A stretch of DNA of 64,000 nt, taken from positions 27,029,941 to 27,093,940 of the forward strand of contig NC_034011.1 in the NCBI RefSeq assembly GCF_000346465.2, written 5' to 3'. The position numbers and the translations under genes are program-made. Under the pieces are notes generated by a model. It searched no databases. It was not told where the DNA came from and worked only from the letters and a program-made list of their open reading frames with translations. The DNA comes from Prunus persica (Eukaryota > Streptophyta > Magnoliopsida > Rosales > Rosaceae). Below, piece after piece: positions 39,890 through 52,145 of the stretch. How positions within the stretch are numbered: the first letter of the stretch is position 1; every line of letters begins with the position of its first letter.

Positions 39890-40207
39890 TTAAGCAAGAT
39901 TTAGAAACAAAGTAGAAAGGGCTGCAGCATATATTACAACAAGAGCACACCCACGGTTGAAGTCGGCGGATGAATTAACCTTCCCCACAAACTCACCTGA
40001 ACTGGGCACTGCCACTGCCACTGGTCCAAATGCCTCAGAAGTAGGAGAAGTAGGGAAAAAGGAGGACATGTTGTTGTTGGGTGCTTTTCCATATGGTAAA
40101 ACGGCTGGAGAAGCTGAAATGGTTGGCGTTGGCACACAATGCCTAAAACTAGCAAAGAGGATGGCTATGCCTAAAACTGCACACAATTTCTTCATAGGAG
40201 GAGCCAT
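39890..40207 (-). CDS. Small secreted, probably GPI-anchored Pro/Ser-rich peptide
   Basis: Single exon, 105 residues. The N-terminal MAPPMKKLCAVLGIAILFA is a good signal peptide. The middle (residues about 26-80) is rich in Pro, Ser, Ala and Thr with PTPT, SASPA and SPTS patterns that could carry hydroxyproline glycans. The C-terminus is a short polar segment (NSSADFNRG) followed by a hydrophobic tail, the layout of a GPI-attachment signal. This suggests an arabinogalactan-like cell-surface peptide. A TATA-like stretch lies about 80 bases upstream (near 40280). Family not identified; an ordinary single-pass secreted peptide is the alternative. Confidence 0.6.
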   Translation of the reverse strand: MAPPMKKLCAVLGIAILFASFRHCVPTPTISASPAVLPYGKAPNNNMSSFFPTSPTSEAFGPVAVAVPSSGEFVGKVNSSADFNRGCALVVIYAAALSTLFLNLA

Positions 40208-41551
40208 GGCTAATATTCTCCGAGAGATTTTAGCTCAACTGGACTGAACTGGACTGGGGCTTCAAGCCTTCAATTCAATATTATATAGTATTAGCAAGAT
40301 AAGAGAGACTGGGAATTTGGGTGTCTCCGTCTCTCTATCTGTCTGTGTGACCGACTGTTTGCTGGTGCAGTGAAGTCACGAGATGGACAGTGGCAGTTTT
40401 AATTGCTGCTCTCTTACTCTTACCCTCCTCCTTTATTCTTATTTATTGGAACCTTTTTGTTTCTCGTCATTCATCTGTCTGTCTGTCTGTCAGTCTGTCG
40501 GTATGGTTATGGTAATATATTAAAAACTAGCACAGATTCTATGCTGTCTTAACATTTGTTCAGCAGGTAATTAGAGACCTCATGCTATACATGTGTTTGT
40601 GCTTCAAAAGACGAGTACTGTATTTGTATTTGTATTTGTATTTGTATTATGAATCAAATAAGATAGTGAATTAAGGAAGAAGCTAGCATAGCCAGGCTTC
40701 TTCTTCTCACTCGGCTCTTAAATTTTTGGCAATGTGATCCGATCCGCATCTTTCGGCTGCCTTCCGTAATCGCATCATCCCATGTGGGTTGTGACCCACC
40801 TGTCTTGTCTCATACTACTTTGTGAGTTTTTGCCGTTGGCTAAGACTCATAAATAAATTAATAAGAGAAGAAAATTACAACACGAATCCCGATTCCCAAG
40901 TACAACCCAGTCCCACGCTGGAGACAAGACTAGCAATCGAGATAGAACCACTGTGCCATGGCTTCTGTTTTTTTTTCTTCTCTAACACTGGTTTTACAAT
41001 TTTTGGCATAAACGCCAAAGAATCTTCCATAAGAAAAAAAACACAAAGAAAGGAATTCAAGAGCTATTCAACAAGTACCGTATGGAAGCTTATGATCTGA
41101 ATATGATGATGCATTACATAACATGCATGAAACCAGCATAGTGTTAGTGGTCAGTGGTGAATCATGAGATTGTTCCAACTGAGAATGAATGAATAATACG
41201 TATTTATAGCATGGCTGCATGCATCAACTCATCAAAGTTTCTGAATTGTGAAAGAGCTTAATTTCTTCCACATACAGGAAATACATGATTTTCACACCAT
41301 CTCCTGCTAAAGCTACAAATAAAAAGAATCACCCAATACAAGGATCCAACTCCAACCACAATGCTTTCTTCTTTGGAGTTGTAAATGTTGAAATAAATTT
41401 AGCAAATGTTACAACAAATGGCGGGGGGGTGGGGGGTGGGTATATTGCAAATTTATGCAAAATCGTGTTTCCTGACATTCTGATGATGCCGGGTTTCCCA
41501 TGAGTCGATATAATGTAAGGATCGATTCAATACTCCAAAACTCTAACATAA
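40208..41551. other. Intergenic with short tandem repeats
   Basis: Contains CTGT repeats (about 40476-40492) and a TATTTG hexanucleotide repeat (40621-40648). Frames in this stretch are not recognisable. A G-rich tract lies at about 41419-41440. Confidence 0.55.
40621..40648. repeat. TATTTG hexanucleotide microsatellite
   Basis: Between four and five tandem copies of TATTTG. Confidence 0.85.
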
Positions 41552-44373
41552 CTACATAAGCCTGAGGTGTGCAGTATCATTCAACCTTTTTATCTGCCAA
41601 CCTGTTCTCCATGAATGCTGCAAAACTGTCACCGAAGAATCCTCTATGCAAATCTTATGTGACATTAATGGGCTACATCCAAGGATGCCTGTGAGGAGAC
41701 ACTTGATTGGCACTGCATGACTGAAGATGCCAATACAAGACACAGAAGAGGAGCTCCTGCCACTTAAATCATGTGGGGAACTTTGGTGATTGACTTCCCG
41801 AGGGGAAATCTCATCCTCAACCTCCTGATCTCCGGTTGTAGTCACCACTTGTAGCCGGCTCTTACCAGATTTTTTCCTTAAGAGCCCCTGCCGCTGCCTG
41901 TGAAGCAGATCCCATTGAGGTGGTGGGAGAGAAGACCCTTCTCGGTCATGAATTGAGTTGGTTAAAACATGAGAATTATGGTGTGAAAATCCTTGGCTCT
42001 CATTCTGATTGTGTGACGAGAAAGAGAAGTACGCTCTTAACTTTTCAGTAAGCCCCAGAACTGTCCCGTTTAAAAATTGAACCATTTGAAATTCCACTTG
42101 TCTAAGTGACTCTCCTGATGGTGCAGAGAAATCAGGCTGAACCCTGTCAATGAAGCTCAAAAGTTCAGCTGTGTATATTTCTGACCGGGGGCACCCCTCC
42201 CAATCCCCCTGACTCATCTCTGCAAGTGCATCCGACGCTTGTATCTGTTCCACTGGAAAGTTCATTTCCTGCATGATTTTAACTACTTAGATATATGCAA
42301 ACAGATCTTAGATACCAAAGTTCTACCATAAACAAATCACATAACAGATATCTTGCATTATCTTTTGGCTGCTCATATGAGGAAACAATATTACAAAGAC
42401 TCTTTGTGTCAAGATCGTCAGTTAAAAGGGGGATCCAATGATCTGACTCTTGACGAAGAAGAAGAAGATCCAAAAGGCCGGCGATCTAACAGTAACAATT
42501 GATGAAAGAGAAGGAGAAAGTGAAGTTAACCAAACACTACCAAATCCGACACGAATATCTGATCCTGAGAATTCTTTTGGTCAAAACAGTCAAGGACAAC
42601 ATTGATTCTGCCAAAATGACTCTGATTCAAATTATTTATCCATCTCCTGCTCTTCCTTGTTGCATCTGAGAAACATAGTTCTGAATACATTACTTGGACT
42701 CATGAAGCCATGTACCAGGCCATTTCTTAGAAGGAAGGAGCCATAACTGTGAAAGATTCCACACTAGTCATGCGACCAAGCCTATGAGGACAGCAACAGT
42801 AGTGATGCATATTAGCATTTATAGCTTCGTTACACTCATGAAGCAAAAATTTAGCTCGAAGAAGCTTTTGATCCCGACTATGAGTAGTCTTTATATTTAC
42901 CATTTAGAACTATCTATGGCAATATCTCCCAAATTATAGGCTAGCATTATTCCCTTGCAGCTTTCAACCATGTTACTATTCTGCTTCTCATCTTGGAATA
43001 GTGACATAGCTTGGTTGAATGGGGATTGAATTAAATTTTGGGATGGCAAGGGTGCACTTATGTAGGCCAGGGATTTTCATCAAACACAATCAGCAGCATA
43101 CTAGTAAAAAATAGGCTGCTTGATCATTTTAAGACAGTTCATCTAGGTTGTTTTATATAGCATTACAGATAGGCTTCAAAACAGATCATCTTCAGCGCAT
43201 GATCTTCATCTAGGTTGTTTTATTACATATCATTTTATCACGGTTAATAATCCCTATAGGGCTCTCCCTTTCTTCCACATGAAAACCATCACTAAGAAAG
43301 AGACAGAGAAGAATTGAAGAGAGTACAACTCAATTTGGGAAAAGAAAATAGAGCCTTCAAAAATCCTCGTGGCGTGCATGTAAGGTATGCTCAATTCTAT
43401 AAAGTCTTGAAATGGTAAATTCAGAATACACATACTAGTATTTTGAAATACATATTCTGGAGGAGATTGAATTGTCCAACCAAAAGAATATATTGATGGA
43501 CTGGTAATCACTAGTAATAACCAGGAGTGATTTAGCGACTAATGAATACAACCAGAGAGAATAAGAGTCACAAGGAAAACGCATCTTGAGGCAGCCAGCT
43601 AAATGGAAACACTTGATCCAAGTAACAGAATCAGAACATTGTGCATATTTCGGATGCATGATCAAAATTCTAAACTAGTAAGCAAGAGAAATATACTCAT
43701 CAGTCTCCAACGCATAATCAGAATCCTAAACTGCTAAGCTGCTCAAGGCTCAAGGAAGACTGATTGAAACAAGTTGAATTGAAAAATACAAAAGTACCTG
43801 ACAGACGGAAACCGCCATTGAGCGCGCACGATCCAAAGGGGAGGTGTAAACGGCATTGAAGCTGACCCTCTGGGAATTCAAGAACACCGCCAAGGCCCTG
43901 GCTTGCCGCTTCCCATTGGGGGTCAAAGCCGCCTGAGGGCAGCGGCCGCCCACCAAATCGGGCCGCAAATTCAACTCGCACTCGCCGTGACTAATCAAAA
44001 AGACCTCCGTCATGAAGCGGTCGTCCTCCATGGCATTGGAACTCAAGGAGAAGCTTCGGGAGAAGCCCTGAGGCGGCGGCAGAAGAGGCGGAGGAGGAGC
44101 GAGGACGTTGTAAGGGTCCCAGACCTTGATGGAGGGCCCGAGGCGCGGGGTGCCCAATGAGGAGAGCTGAGGCGAGAGCGGCGATGCGGATGCGTGGCAA
44201 AGCATCTCGGGTTCTTGTTCTAGAACCTTCTTGATCAAATCCTTGTCCAGTTCACTTCTAATGGGCTCACCAATATCGTTCTCTTCTCCTTCCTCTTCTT
44301 CTTCTTCTTCTTCTTCTTCTTCTTGGTCTTCTTCGCTTTCTTCGACCACTTGTACGGACTGGGTGGCACCCAT
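41552..44373 (-). CDS. Phosphoglycerate-mutase-fold (histidine phosphatase superfamily) protein
   Basis: Two exons on the minus strand, 43798-44373 and 41552-42268, coding 430 residues across a 1.5-kb intron. The fold is recognised from LISHGECELNL (catalytic His about 129), LTPNGKRQARALAVFL, YTSPLDRARSMA, the EMSQGDWEG segment and a late FSHAVPIKCLL carrying the second active-site His. The usual RHG motif reads SHG here. The N-terminus MGATQSVQ fits N-myristoylation (Gly2, Ser6), followed by an uninterrupted acidic run (about residues 18-28) encoded by a CTT/TCT microsatellite. I recall Arabidopsis At3g26780 as a comparable gene next to the PPR locus. Substrate unknown; a glycolytic mutase is unlikely given the extra domains. 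Confidence 0.85.
44296..44330. repeat. Coding TTC/CTT trinucleotide repeat (poly-Glu)
   Basis: A trinucleotide repeat in exon 1 of the phosphoglycerate-mutase-like gene encodes its poly-glutamate run. Length variation would change Glu number without a frameshift. Confidence 0.85.
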
Positions 44374-44806
44374 TAATTTATGTAGTAGGATGAGATTAGA
44401 GAGGAGAGGTAGCAGTAGAGATCCCGTGTAGTGACGAGGACAATGGCAGAATCCTGCTTAAAACATAGGAAACTAAATCTACAAAGAGAGAGAGATGAGA
44501 GAGAGGGAGATAAAGGTAAGATCTTTTTCCGTTTTATGTTATTTTAATTTTGTGACGAAGAAAAGGTGAGATCTGGACGCAGTAATTTGTGAAAATAAAG
44601 CTGGTGATGTATTGTATTGTATAAATAAATAAAAGAAAATGAATGAGATGGTTTGGCTGGAGGTAGCTGGCTGGGTGTGGGTGAGAGACCGTGAGAGTGA
44701 AAGAGAGATCCAATCCAATGGAAGACCAAGAGAGAGAGATTGGTGTAGCCTGTAGTTTGTACATCTGCTTGCTTCTTGTGTCGTTTGAGTTTGACTTGTG
44801 ATATAT

Positions 44807-44842
44807 CCTTCCCTCCTTCCCTCCTTCCCTCCTTCCCTCCCT
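44807..44842. repeat. CCTT tetranucleotide repeat
   Basis: Tandem CCTT/CCCT units, followed about 65 bases later by a CTC trinucleotide repeat (44906-44936). Confidence 0.85.
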
Positions 44843-46414
44843 CTATATCTTCGATACTTCCATGTCCATATATCGATTGATTTGAAAGTCCGCCACCACC
44901 TATCCCCCTCCTCCTCCTCCTCCTCCTCCTCCTCCTAAATCAACAAACTGCTTCTCCTTCTTTCTTTAGTCTCCCTTCCTTCCTTTCCTTCGCAGTTGTT
45001 CGTACTAGTAAATCAAACATTTCAGGCAAATAAAATTATCCCTAAAATTGAAAAGAAAAAAAAAGAAAGAAAGTTAAGCTACTATTGACTATCAATCAAT
45101 CACAGTAAAACTGTTCAAGTATGATCGAAAACCTTTGACCAACAAAACAGACACGTATGATATGATCACCCTAAGCAACGACGTCGTACTCCTCCTTTGG
45201 AACGCCCGGGTCCCTGGCTGGCAAGTAACAATACAACAATCTGTCTCTCTCATTATAATCTCATCTCATTGGTTAATAAGTTTCCGTAAATAATTTGGAA
45301 AGAAAAGAAAAAAAAAGAAAAAATGAAGAGTGCTCAGGCCCAGTCCACTGTAGGCCCGTCTATTGCTATCTTTCTTTGGGATTCGAAAGGGAAGGAAGGC
45401 ACTAACCAACAAACAACAGTCCAATCCAATCCAAGGGACTTGATGAATGATGATGGTGGGCGCGAGTCTGGTTTTTGTTGGACTTGGACTATTAAATAAA
45501 CACCAAAACATCGCGCCAGTGTTGAACTAGTTGATTGATTGTAAGTTATAAGGGATACCCTTTTGTTAACGGGAAATGTTTAATGAGGACAGTGGGGCTA
45601 AGAAAAGAAGAAGATGATTAGGGCAGGGCCAGAAAAGAATAATTAATTTGTTGATTAACAGACAATAAATATGTAATCCCGCACTTTTGAGCCTGTAGGT
45701 TCATTGAGTTGTCTCATGTTTGTCTCCATAATCTCAATAACATGACAATCTTAGGCTTAATTATTATTATTAACCCAAGTATAAATATATCTAACAATTA
45801 CACCAATACTTGCAATAACATGACAATCCTATCCTATTCCTAGCATAGGTAGTCTTTTCTAAAAGTATGTAGCTAGCATTCCTTTTTATTAATTGGGTTT
45901 TGAAGGATAATGAGATTCAATTCAAAATTAAAAATGGTCGGTCCAAAAGAATAACTTGCGTGCGAATCCATATCTTCATCATATTATCTGCACTATATTT
46001 TACAACGAGCGACCTCTGGTTCTAGCTACTTTCTTTGATACGGCTGGCTTATTTATCCCCTCTTTCTTCTTCTTCTTTTTTTATTATTTTTTTAATTTTG
46101 GGTGAGTCTAAGTCTACCAAATAAAATATATATTATTAATAGAATGAGGTGAGGATAACTTTTTATTTTGGACGATTAGGAGGAGACTTCTTTCTTTTAA
46201 GAATTTAAATAAAAAATTGTATATGTCTCCCTCCCGTCACTCATATCGCTCTCATATTCAATTAAAATTATGCAGAAAAATGGAACTAACGGGAACAAAA
46301 ATAAGTGTAGCTACTTTCGCATACAGCGTAGTTGATGTTTGAAAATTTGAATTCGCCAGCAGTTTTAATGGTCTCTCATTGAATGGTGCAAATAATTTAT
46401 TATAAAGAGCCAAT

Positions 46415-46640
46415 CAGGGTTGATTCAATTGGTAAGGTTTTTGGACTGTGTGTGGTCCCATCAGAGTATTCGAGTCTCGTTCTCATTAGTACGTTATATG
46501 TAATTTTCATACATAAATTTATATCGGTAGCAACTGGCAATTGGGTGCCACACTTAAGTTCTTCTGGCTCAAGATTGTGGGTATGCTCTGACGCTGGTAA
46601 TGAGAGTAGTCAATGTCTCCCTAAAATTTTATTCATAAAT
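46415..46640 (+). repeat. tRNA-derived SINE-like segment
   Basis: A tRNA-like head (GGTTGATTCAATTGGTAAGG, 46419-46438) is followed by GTATTCGAGTCT (46466-46477), a box B look-alike. The body ends in an A-rich tail around 46637-46660. This is the layout of a plant SINE. No target-site duplication was fixed. Confidence 0.4.
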
Positions 46641-47353
46641 AAAAAATATAAAAAAATTGAATTTGAGAAATATTTAGAAAAGGACTTGGAAAGCACCATA
46701 TGCGACATATATTTTCAAATTTTTGAGGAAAATTATAGAATATTATAGTAGTATGGTTACGTGGTACATTTTGTACGCGTTTTACAATATAAGTGGACAA
46801 CATAATGTATTTTTTTCTCTTTTAAAGAATAGTATAATAAATATCTACTTATAGTATAATATGTAACCATATTATCGTAGTATTCTAAGTGTAGTTTCTA
46901 TTTTAATAATTGGCGCATATGTAAACATTCCATATTAAATTACAAATATATAATTGCACTCCTTAGTAGTGCCCGGCAGGCCGGCCGCGGTAAGTGGGCA
47001 AAAAATATTGAGATACTTCCCTAGAAGCCCCTTTTGAAAAACTATTACTTATTAGCTTCATCTTTCCTGTTTTCATAATTAAGGATCAATAAATATATAT
47101 GACAGGAGATGTTATAAACCATCTTCATTCAACTTGCCTCTCCCTCTCTCTCCCTCTCCCTCTCTCTCTCTGTGTGCATGAAAATGCGTGTGCACAACGA
47201 CAACTGCAATTCACTTTTTCTTCCCCTCCAATAAAATTCTGGGCCTTTTTGGTAGTTTGAGTAGTGCTGCTGCCACTGAGTTTGAGAATTGAGATCATCA
47301 AGTACATACATCTTTCTCTTGCAGATATCGGAGTTCAGATCTTCGCCGTTGAT

Positions 47354-49698
47354 ATGCTCAGATCTCTAGCTAGGTCAGTTTACACCTTTGACTTGGGCTC
47401 TTACTATTTCTTCATTCTTGATTATATTATATATCTGTTCTGTATGTTAAACTTTGTTGTTGATCGTAATGAAATATATAATTCAGTTTCTATATATATA
47501 TATATATACACATGATTTATGTCAAAACCTGGAAATTTATGGGCTGACAATTTACGGAAACTGAACTGAGGGATATTCGGGTGGATTTCTTTTCCCGCAG
47601 AGAGTTTAAGCTGAACAGCTGCAATGATTTTCTCTTGAAGCGAACGAGACTTTTTTCAACAAGAGCTGGTGGTGGCCATGGAAGGTATTTTATTTATCTG
47701 CCTCATCTCATCATACATATATATATAGCTGCAGCTTTGGTTTATTAAACATACCTGAATATGGATGCGATGGTGTCCTGGCTAGCTGCAGATTCAAAGT
47801 TATTACTTATTGTTTCTCCTCGCTAATGTCTCTAATAAATCTCCTACCTCCCCTTCCACTGTGTCAATTGTCACTTAGTATTTGTGCAATTCATTTCATT
47901 TCATACTGTCTGTTTTTGTGTTCATTTAGTCATTATTTGCGCCATTCATATTGTCTGCTGCACTGCATAGTGTTGTGACAGCTGTTTGACATTCAAATTA
48001 GCAAAAAAGAAAATAAGTTGAATTTTCAAGTAATTTCCCGTTCTGATAAATTCACAATGAACGTCATAAATCACTTACTTAGATAATTAAATTTTACATA
48101 ACATTGAATTATCCCGCGATTAAATTTTATTCCGTAATTATACATAACGTGGAGTTATTCCGCGTTTAAATTTCATTCCGTAGCAATTAATTTTGGCATA
48201 TTATATGCTGTCTGTCTTGAATTCAATGTGATAGCTTTAAGGTCAATGACTCAAATTATGCAAAAGTTTAATGGTGTTGACAAGACAACGATGTTTAAGG
48301 TTTAACAGTAAGTGCAGCACATGCAATGTTTGTCAAGGCCATGGTAGATCTAACAAAACAACGCATATGACTTGTTTTTTCAACTTTAATTATTATTGGA
48401 CATCAAATTCAAATATTTGAAGTCAGTAAGTAACCGATACTATGCAAGATTTCTTAAACGCTTTCATATTACTACCATCAAAATTGCTTCATTTCCATTT
48501 CACTGCAGAATATTAATGATTAGGTTAGCCTTTCACATTCACTTTATATCTTCAATGCGGCGGTCTTGTTTTTCGGTGATTTTTTTCGGAATTTCGATCC
48601 ACAGCATATCATCATTTCATTTGGCATCACCTTTTTCCTATCTGCAATATACCTCTTTTTTCAAAGGACGAGACTAATTTTGTCTTTTCATTGCATTTTA
48701 TGCATCTCGTTTTCTTGTAGTTCCATCATTAACATGTGTTTTTGGTAGGTCATTATTTGGTGAGTCCGTACCCTTGTACCTAAGTTTGAATTTCTCTCCC
48801 TCTTTATAAATTAGATTACTTTGAGATGCTTTAAAATATCGCTTCTATTTATAAATAAAAAAACATATGTTTTCGTTCCATTAAAAGAAGCAGGCTAGAA
48901 GGCAAGGTAGCCCTAATAACAGGGTCGGCAAGTGGGCTCGGGAAGGCCACGGCCCAGGAGTTCATCCAACAAGGGGCGCACGTGATCATTGCAGACACAG
49001 ATTCTGAGCTGGGTCAACAAGTCGCCAAAGAGCTGGGCCCAGCAGCCCACTTTGTCCAATGCGACGTCTCATTGGAGTCCCAAATAGCAGAAGCTGTAGA
49101 AACCGCCGTGGCCCGGCATGGGAAACTTGACATAATGTACAACAACGCGGGCATAACAGGACCAGCGTTCCCGCCCAGCATCGCCGACCTCGACCTCGAG
49201 GAGTTTGACCGCGTTATGCGGGTCAACGTGCGTGGTGCGGTGGCAGGGATGAAGCATGCGGCTCGAGTGATGGTACCTGCGGGCGCAGGGTCCATACTGT
49301 GCACATCAAGCATAAGTGGGGTCCTTGGTGGGCTGGGGCCTCACCCCTACTCGATATCGAAATTTACAATACCGGGGCTGGTGAAGTCGGTGGCGAGCGA
49401 GCTGTGCCGAAGTGGGGTGCGAGTGAACTGCATATCGCCGGGTCCGATTCCGACGGAGATGTCGGTGCGGGAGATAGGGCAGTTTTATCCAGGTGCGACG
49501 CGGGAGCAGGTGATAGAGATTGTGAATGGGGTTGGGGAGCTGAAGGGTGCAAAGTGTGAGGAAAAAGATGTGGCGCAAGCAGCGGTGTATCTGGCGTCGG
49601 ATGAAGCAAAGTATGTGACGGGTCATAACCTAGTGGTGGATGGAGGCTTTACCTGCTTCAAAACTCTTAGCTTCCCTCCTCCGGATCAATTTCTGTGA
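47354..49698 (+). CDS. Short-chain dehydrogenase/reductase (At3g26760/26770-like), mitochondrial-type leader
   Basis: Three exons: 47354-47373, 47601-47684, 48894-49698; 302 residues. The first exon codes only six complete codons. The leader MLRSLAR plus KLNSCNDFLLKRTRLFSTRA is basic and Ser/Leu-rich, fitting a mitochondrial presequence. The catalytic body is a classical SDR: nucleotide-binding TGSASGLGKA, a DVS acidic turn, NNAG, the catalytic serine in SSISG and the YSISK active-site pair, followed by the PGPIPTEM region and GHNLVVDGGF near the C-terminus. Cofactor NAD(P); the substrate is not known. It belongs to the group that includes xanthoxin and secoisolariciresinol dehydrogenases, so naming one of those would be over-reach. 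Exon 3 is clearly more GC-rich than the surroundings. Confidence 0.92.
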
Positions 49699-52145
49699 TT
49701 GCTTTATGTAACAAGTAATAGGGTATATTATCACCTTTCTTTCACCAATATTAAAGTTAAGTTGTCTGTGACAGTGTGTGCGTGCCTATAGAGTATAGAC
49801 ACGTCGTCGTTTAGGAAGAGGGCCACCACCATATATGGCACATCAACTACAGATAACAACACCAGTGGAGTGGTCCCAGCTCACAGTTTGTAGGGTTTAG
49901 TGTTCTAGCTGTCATGTTTGATGGACCCGCCCGGCACTGGCAGCTCAGCATCCTTTCCTTAGTTATTAGTATTGTTTCAAAATTGAAAATGAAGCACCGC
50001 CTTTGGCTTCCGTAGGTCAAATTGAATTTGAAATGTTCAAATTAAACTCGCAAATTAATGTACTTGACAAGCACACGCACGTAGACCGTTTGGATCCAGA
50101 GGGTCTTCTCAGTCTCCTCCACATGCATGTCGGGCATACCGCCAAGTTCAAATTTACTTGACAGACAGATACTTTTTTAATTTTTTCTTTCACTGTTTCT
50201 ATTTTTTTTGCAAGAAAGAATTAAAATTAAAATGAAATCGTGGGAATTTGGGAATTGCGTTGCATGGTGGATGGTGGATGGATCTGAATCTGAAACAGAA
50301 TGAATGGTGAGTTGCATGCATGTGTGCCACGTATTTAGGCAAGTTATCCACACAAGATTAGACTGGACTAAAAAACTAAAAGACTAGTCTGCTGATCACG
50401 TGAAGTGAGAGGAATCGTAGATTTTACTGTGGTCGTTGTGGTTCTTGTGACGGAGGGCTCGAGTCACTCTTCCATTCCATCGTAATAAGAAGAAGATGAG
50501 AGTCAAAGAATCAATCAAGAGACGACTCTTGTTCTAAATTCTGGTCAGCCACGCAATCAAGAGTCAAAGAATCAATCGTAGACCCTAATAATAATATCAA
50601 TATGATGCATGATGCATGGGCATGGCTTGGATCCATATACACAAGTTTCAAAGTGTAGATATGATATAGGTGCGGCGGTGAATCGAGAGAAAGCAATCAC
50701 GAGAAACTTGGGGTTCCTTTTGGAAAATTTATTCCAATAAAAACTGGTCTTTTGCTTTTATGTTTTTCAACTTTGAATTGCAATTTGCATGGTGCAAAAG
50801 CCACACCAATTCTTCTACACATTTCACACTTGTGCCAGACTGCCACCTGCCGCGCTACGCCACTGCAGGTTATGACCACGTAAACCTATTTATATTCACA
50901 AAAGCCAAAAAAAAAAAAAAAAAGGCATAGAACAAACAAACAATTGTTGTTGATTCTTCAAATTTGAAGTAGTAGTACACGTGATCAACTACACTTTTGA
51001 CTGCCACGCCATGTATTCAATTCCAAACTACAGTATATAATGTATATATATACAATTTACATAGGGTTTAGCAAAATAGTTGAACTTGTTTTAAATCTAA
51101 TAATGAAGCATGTATTTTAACCACCAAATGAATTCTTTACCAACACTTCTCTTGTGATATATAATACAGGTATAGCTCTCTGTCTTTGCTAATTGGGTAA
51201 TTTACATTTCAAATTAGAAGAACAGATGTCGCTTTGGGTTGGCCTTCTCTTGAGGGCTCTGGTAACCTAATTTAACTGCATGACTGAGAGTCCGAAAGTG
51301 CTCTACTTGTGAAATTTTTTTGAGAGTCATGTATATTAAATTACGGTTCTGTTAATGGAGTCTAAATCAGTGGAAAATGACTTAGATTTGCATACTAAAT
51401 GTCTTATATTCGAACCCTCATAGCATCTTAGTTGTGTGTGTAAGAAATCTTCTTTTCTTTTAATATAGACTATCACTTATATTAAAAAAACATTTACAGT
51501 TCTACCATTTGTCTTCTTATGAAGAATGCTACTTCTTATTAAAAAAAAATCACATGTATTTCGTGTATTTCCTTATGTATTTTTTATCTACTTAAACCTC
51601 CATTCACCTATACAAATTTTAGCTACTTTTTGCATAAAGAAAAAAAGGTCAAGCTTATAATAACCTACCCTATTTTTAAGTGTTATGAGTAAATTTTGTG
51701 TGTTTTGTCACGCATCAAAATAAATAAATATTTTGTACAAGTAAAAAAAATAAAAATGGAGTCCCTTAAATATATTCCAAACAAAATCCAAGCCAACAAA
51801 GCAGCGAGCGCATAATAGATAAGCACACAGCGGTCTATATTCATTTTCACCTCCTGCGGCCTGCCTGAGAGTCGCGACTAGTCTAGTACAAAACATAACA
51901 TTCAAACTCGAAGATTTCCCAGCAAAAAAAAAAAAAGAAACAAATAAAACACTTTGGGAATCTGTTTGCCTTCGTTTATTCTTAAAAATGATGCTCTCAG
52001 TCTCAGTCTGAGCAGAAGTTCCTACCCTTTTCTCAGTTTTCTATCAAACCTCTGTAATTGAGCCCCTCCCTTTTTGTATCTTTGGGGCAACTTACAATAC
52101 ATTATTTTAGAAAAAAAGAGAGAGGAAAGCTGAAAACAGAAAGTC
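49699..52145. promoter_or_regulatory. Intergenic / ICE1 upstream region
   Basis: Contains the dehydrogenase 3'UTR and the ICE1 promoter. Two E-box/ABRE-like cores are visible: CACGTG at 50398-50403 and ACACGTGATC around 50978. A tRNA-like box pair is at about 51361-51416. No gene was recognised in the small frames. Confidence 0.5.
51361..51416 (+). repeat. tRNA-like box A/B pair (possible SINE relic)
   Basis: TCTAAATCAGTGG is a loose D-arm/box A match and ATATTCGAACCC a good box B match about 33 bases later. Element ends undefined. Confidence 0.3.

Larger units (their letters stand above)
44374..47353. other. Divergent intergenic region with microsatellites
   Basis: Separates the minus-strand mutase-like gene from the plus-strand dehydrogenase gene. 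It contains a CCTT tetranucleotide repeat (44807-44842), a CTC repeat (44906-44936), a tRNA-like box pair near 46425-46477 and a CTCTCC-type tract near 47140-47170. No protein gene was recognised; the frame at 46383-46748 overlaps the tRNA-like segment and is AT-rich. Confidence 0.55.
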
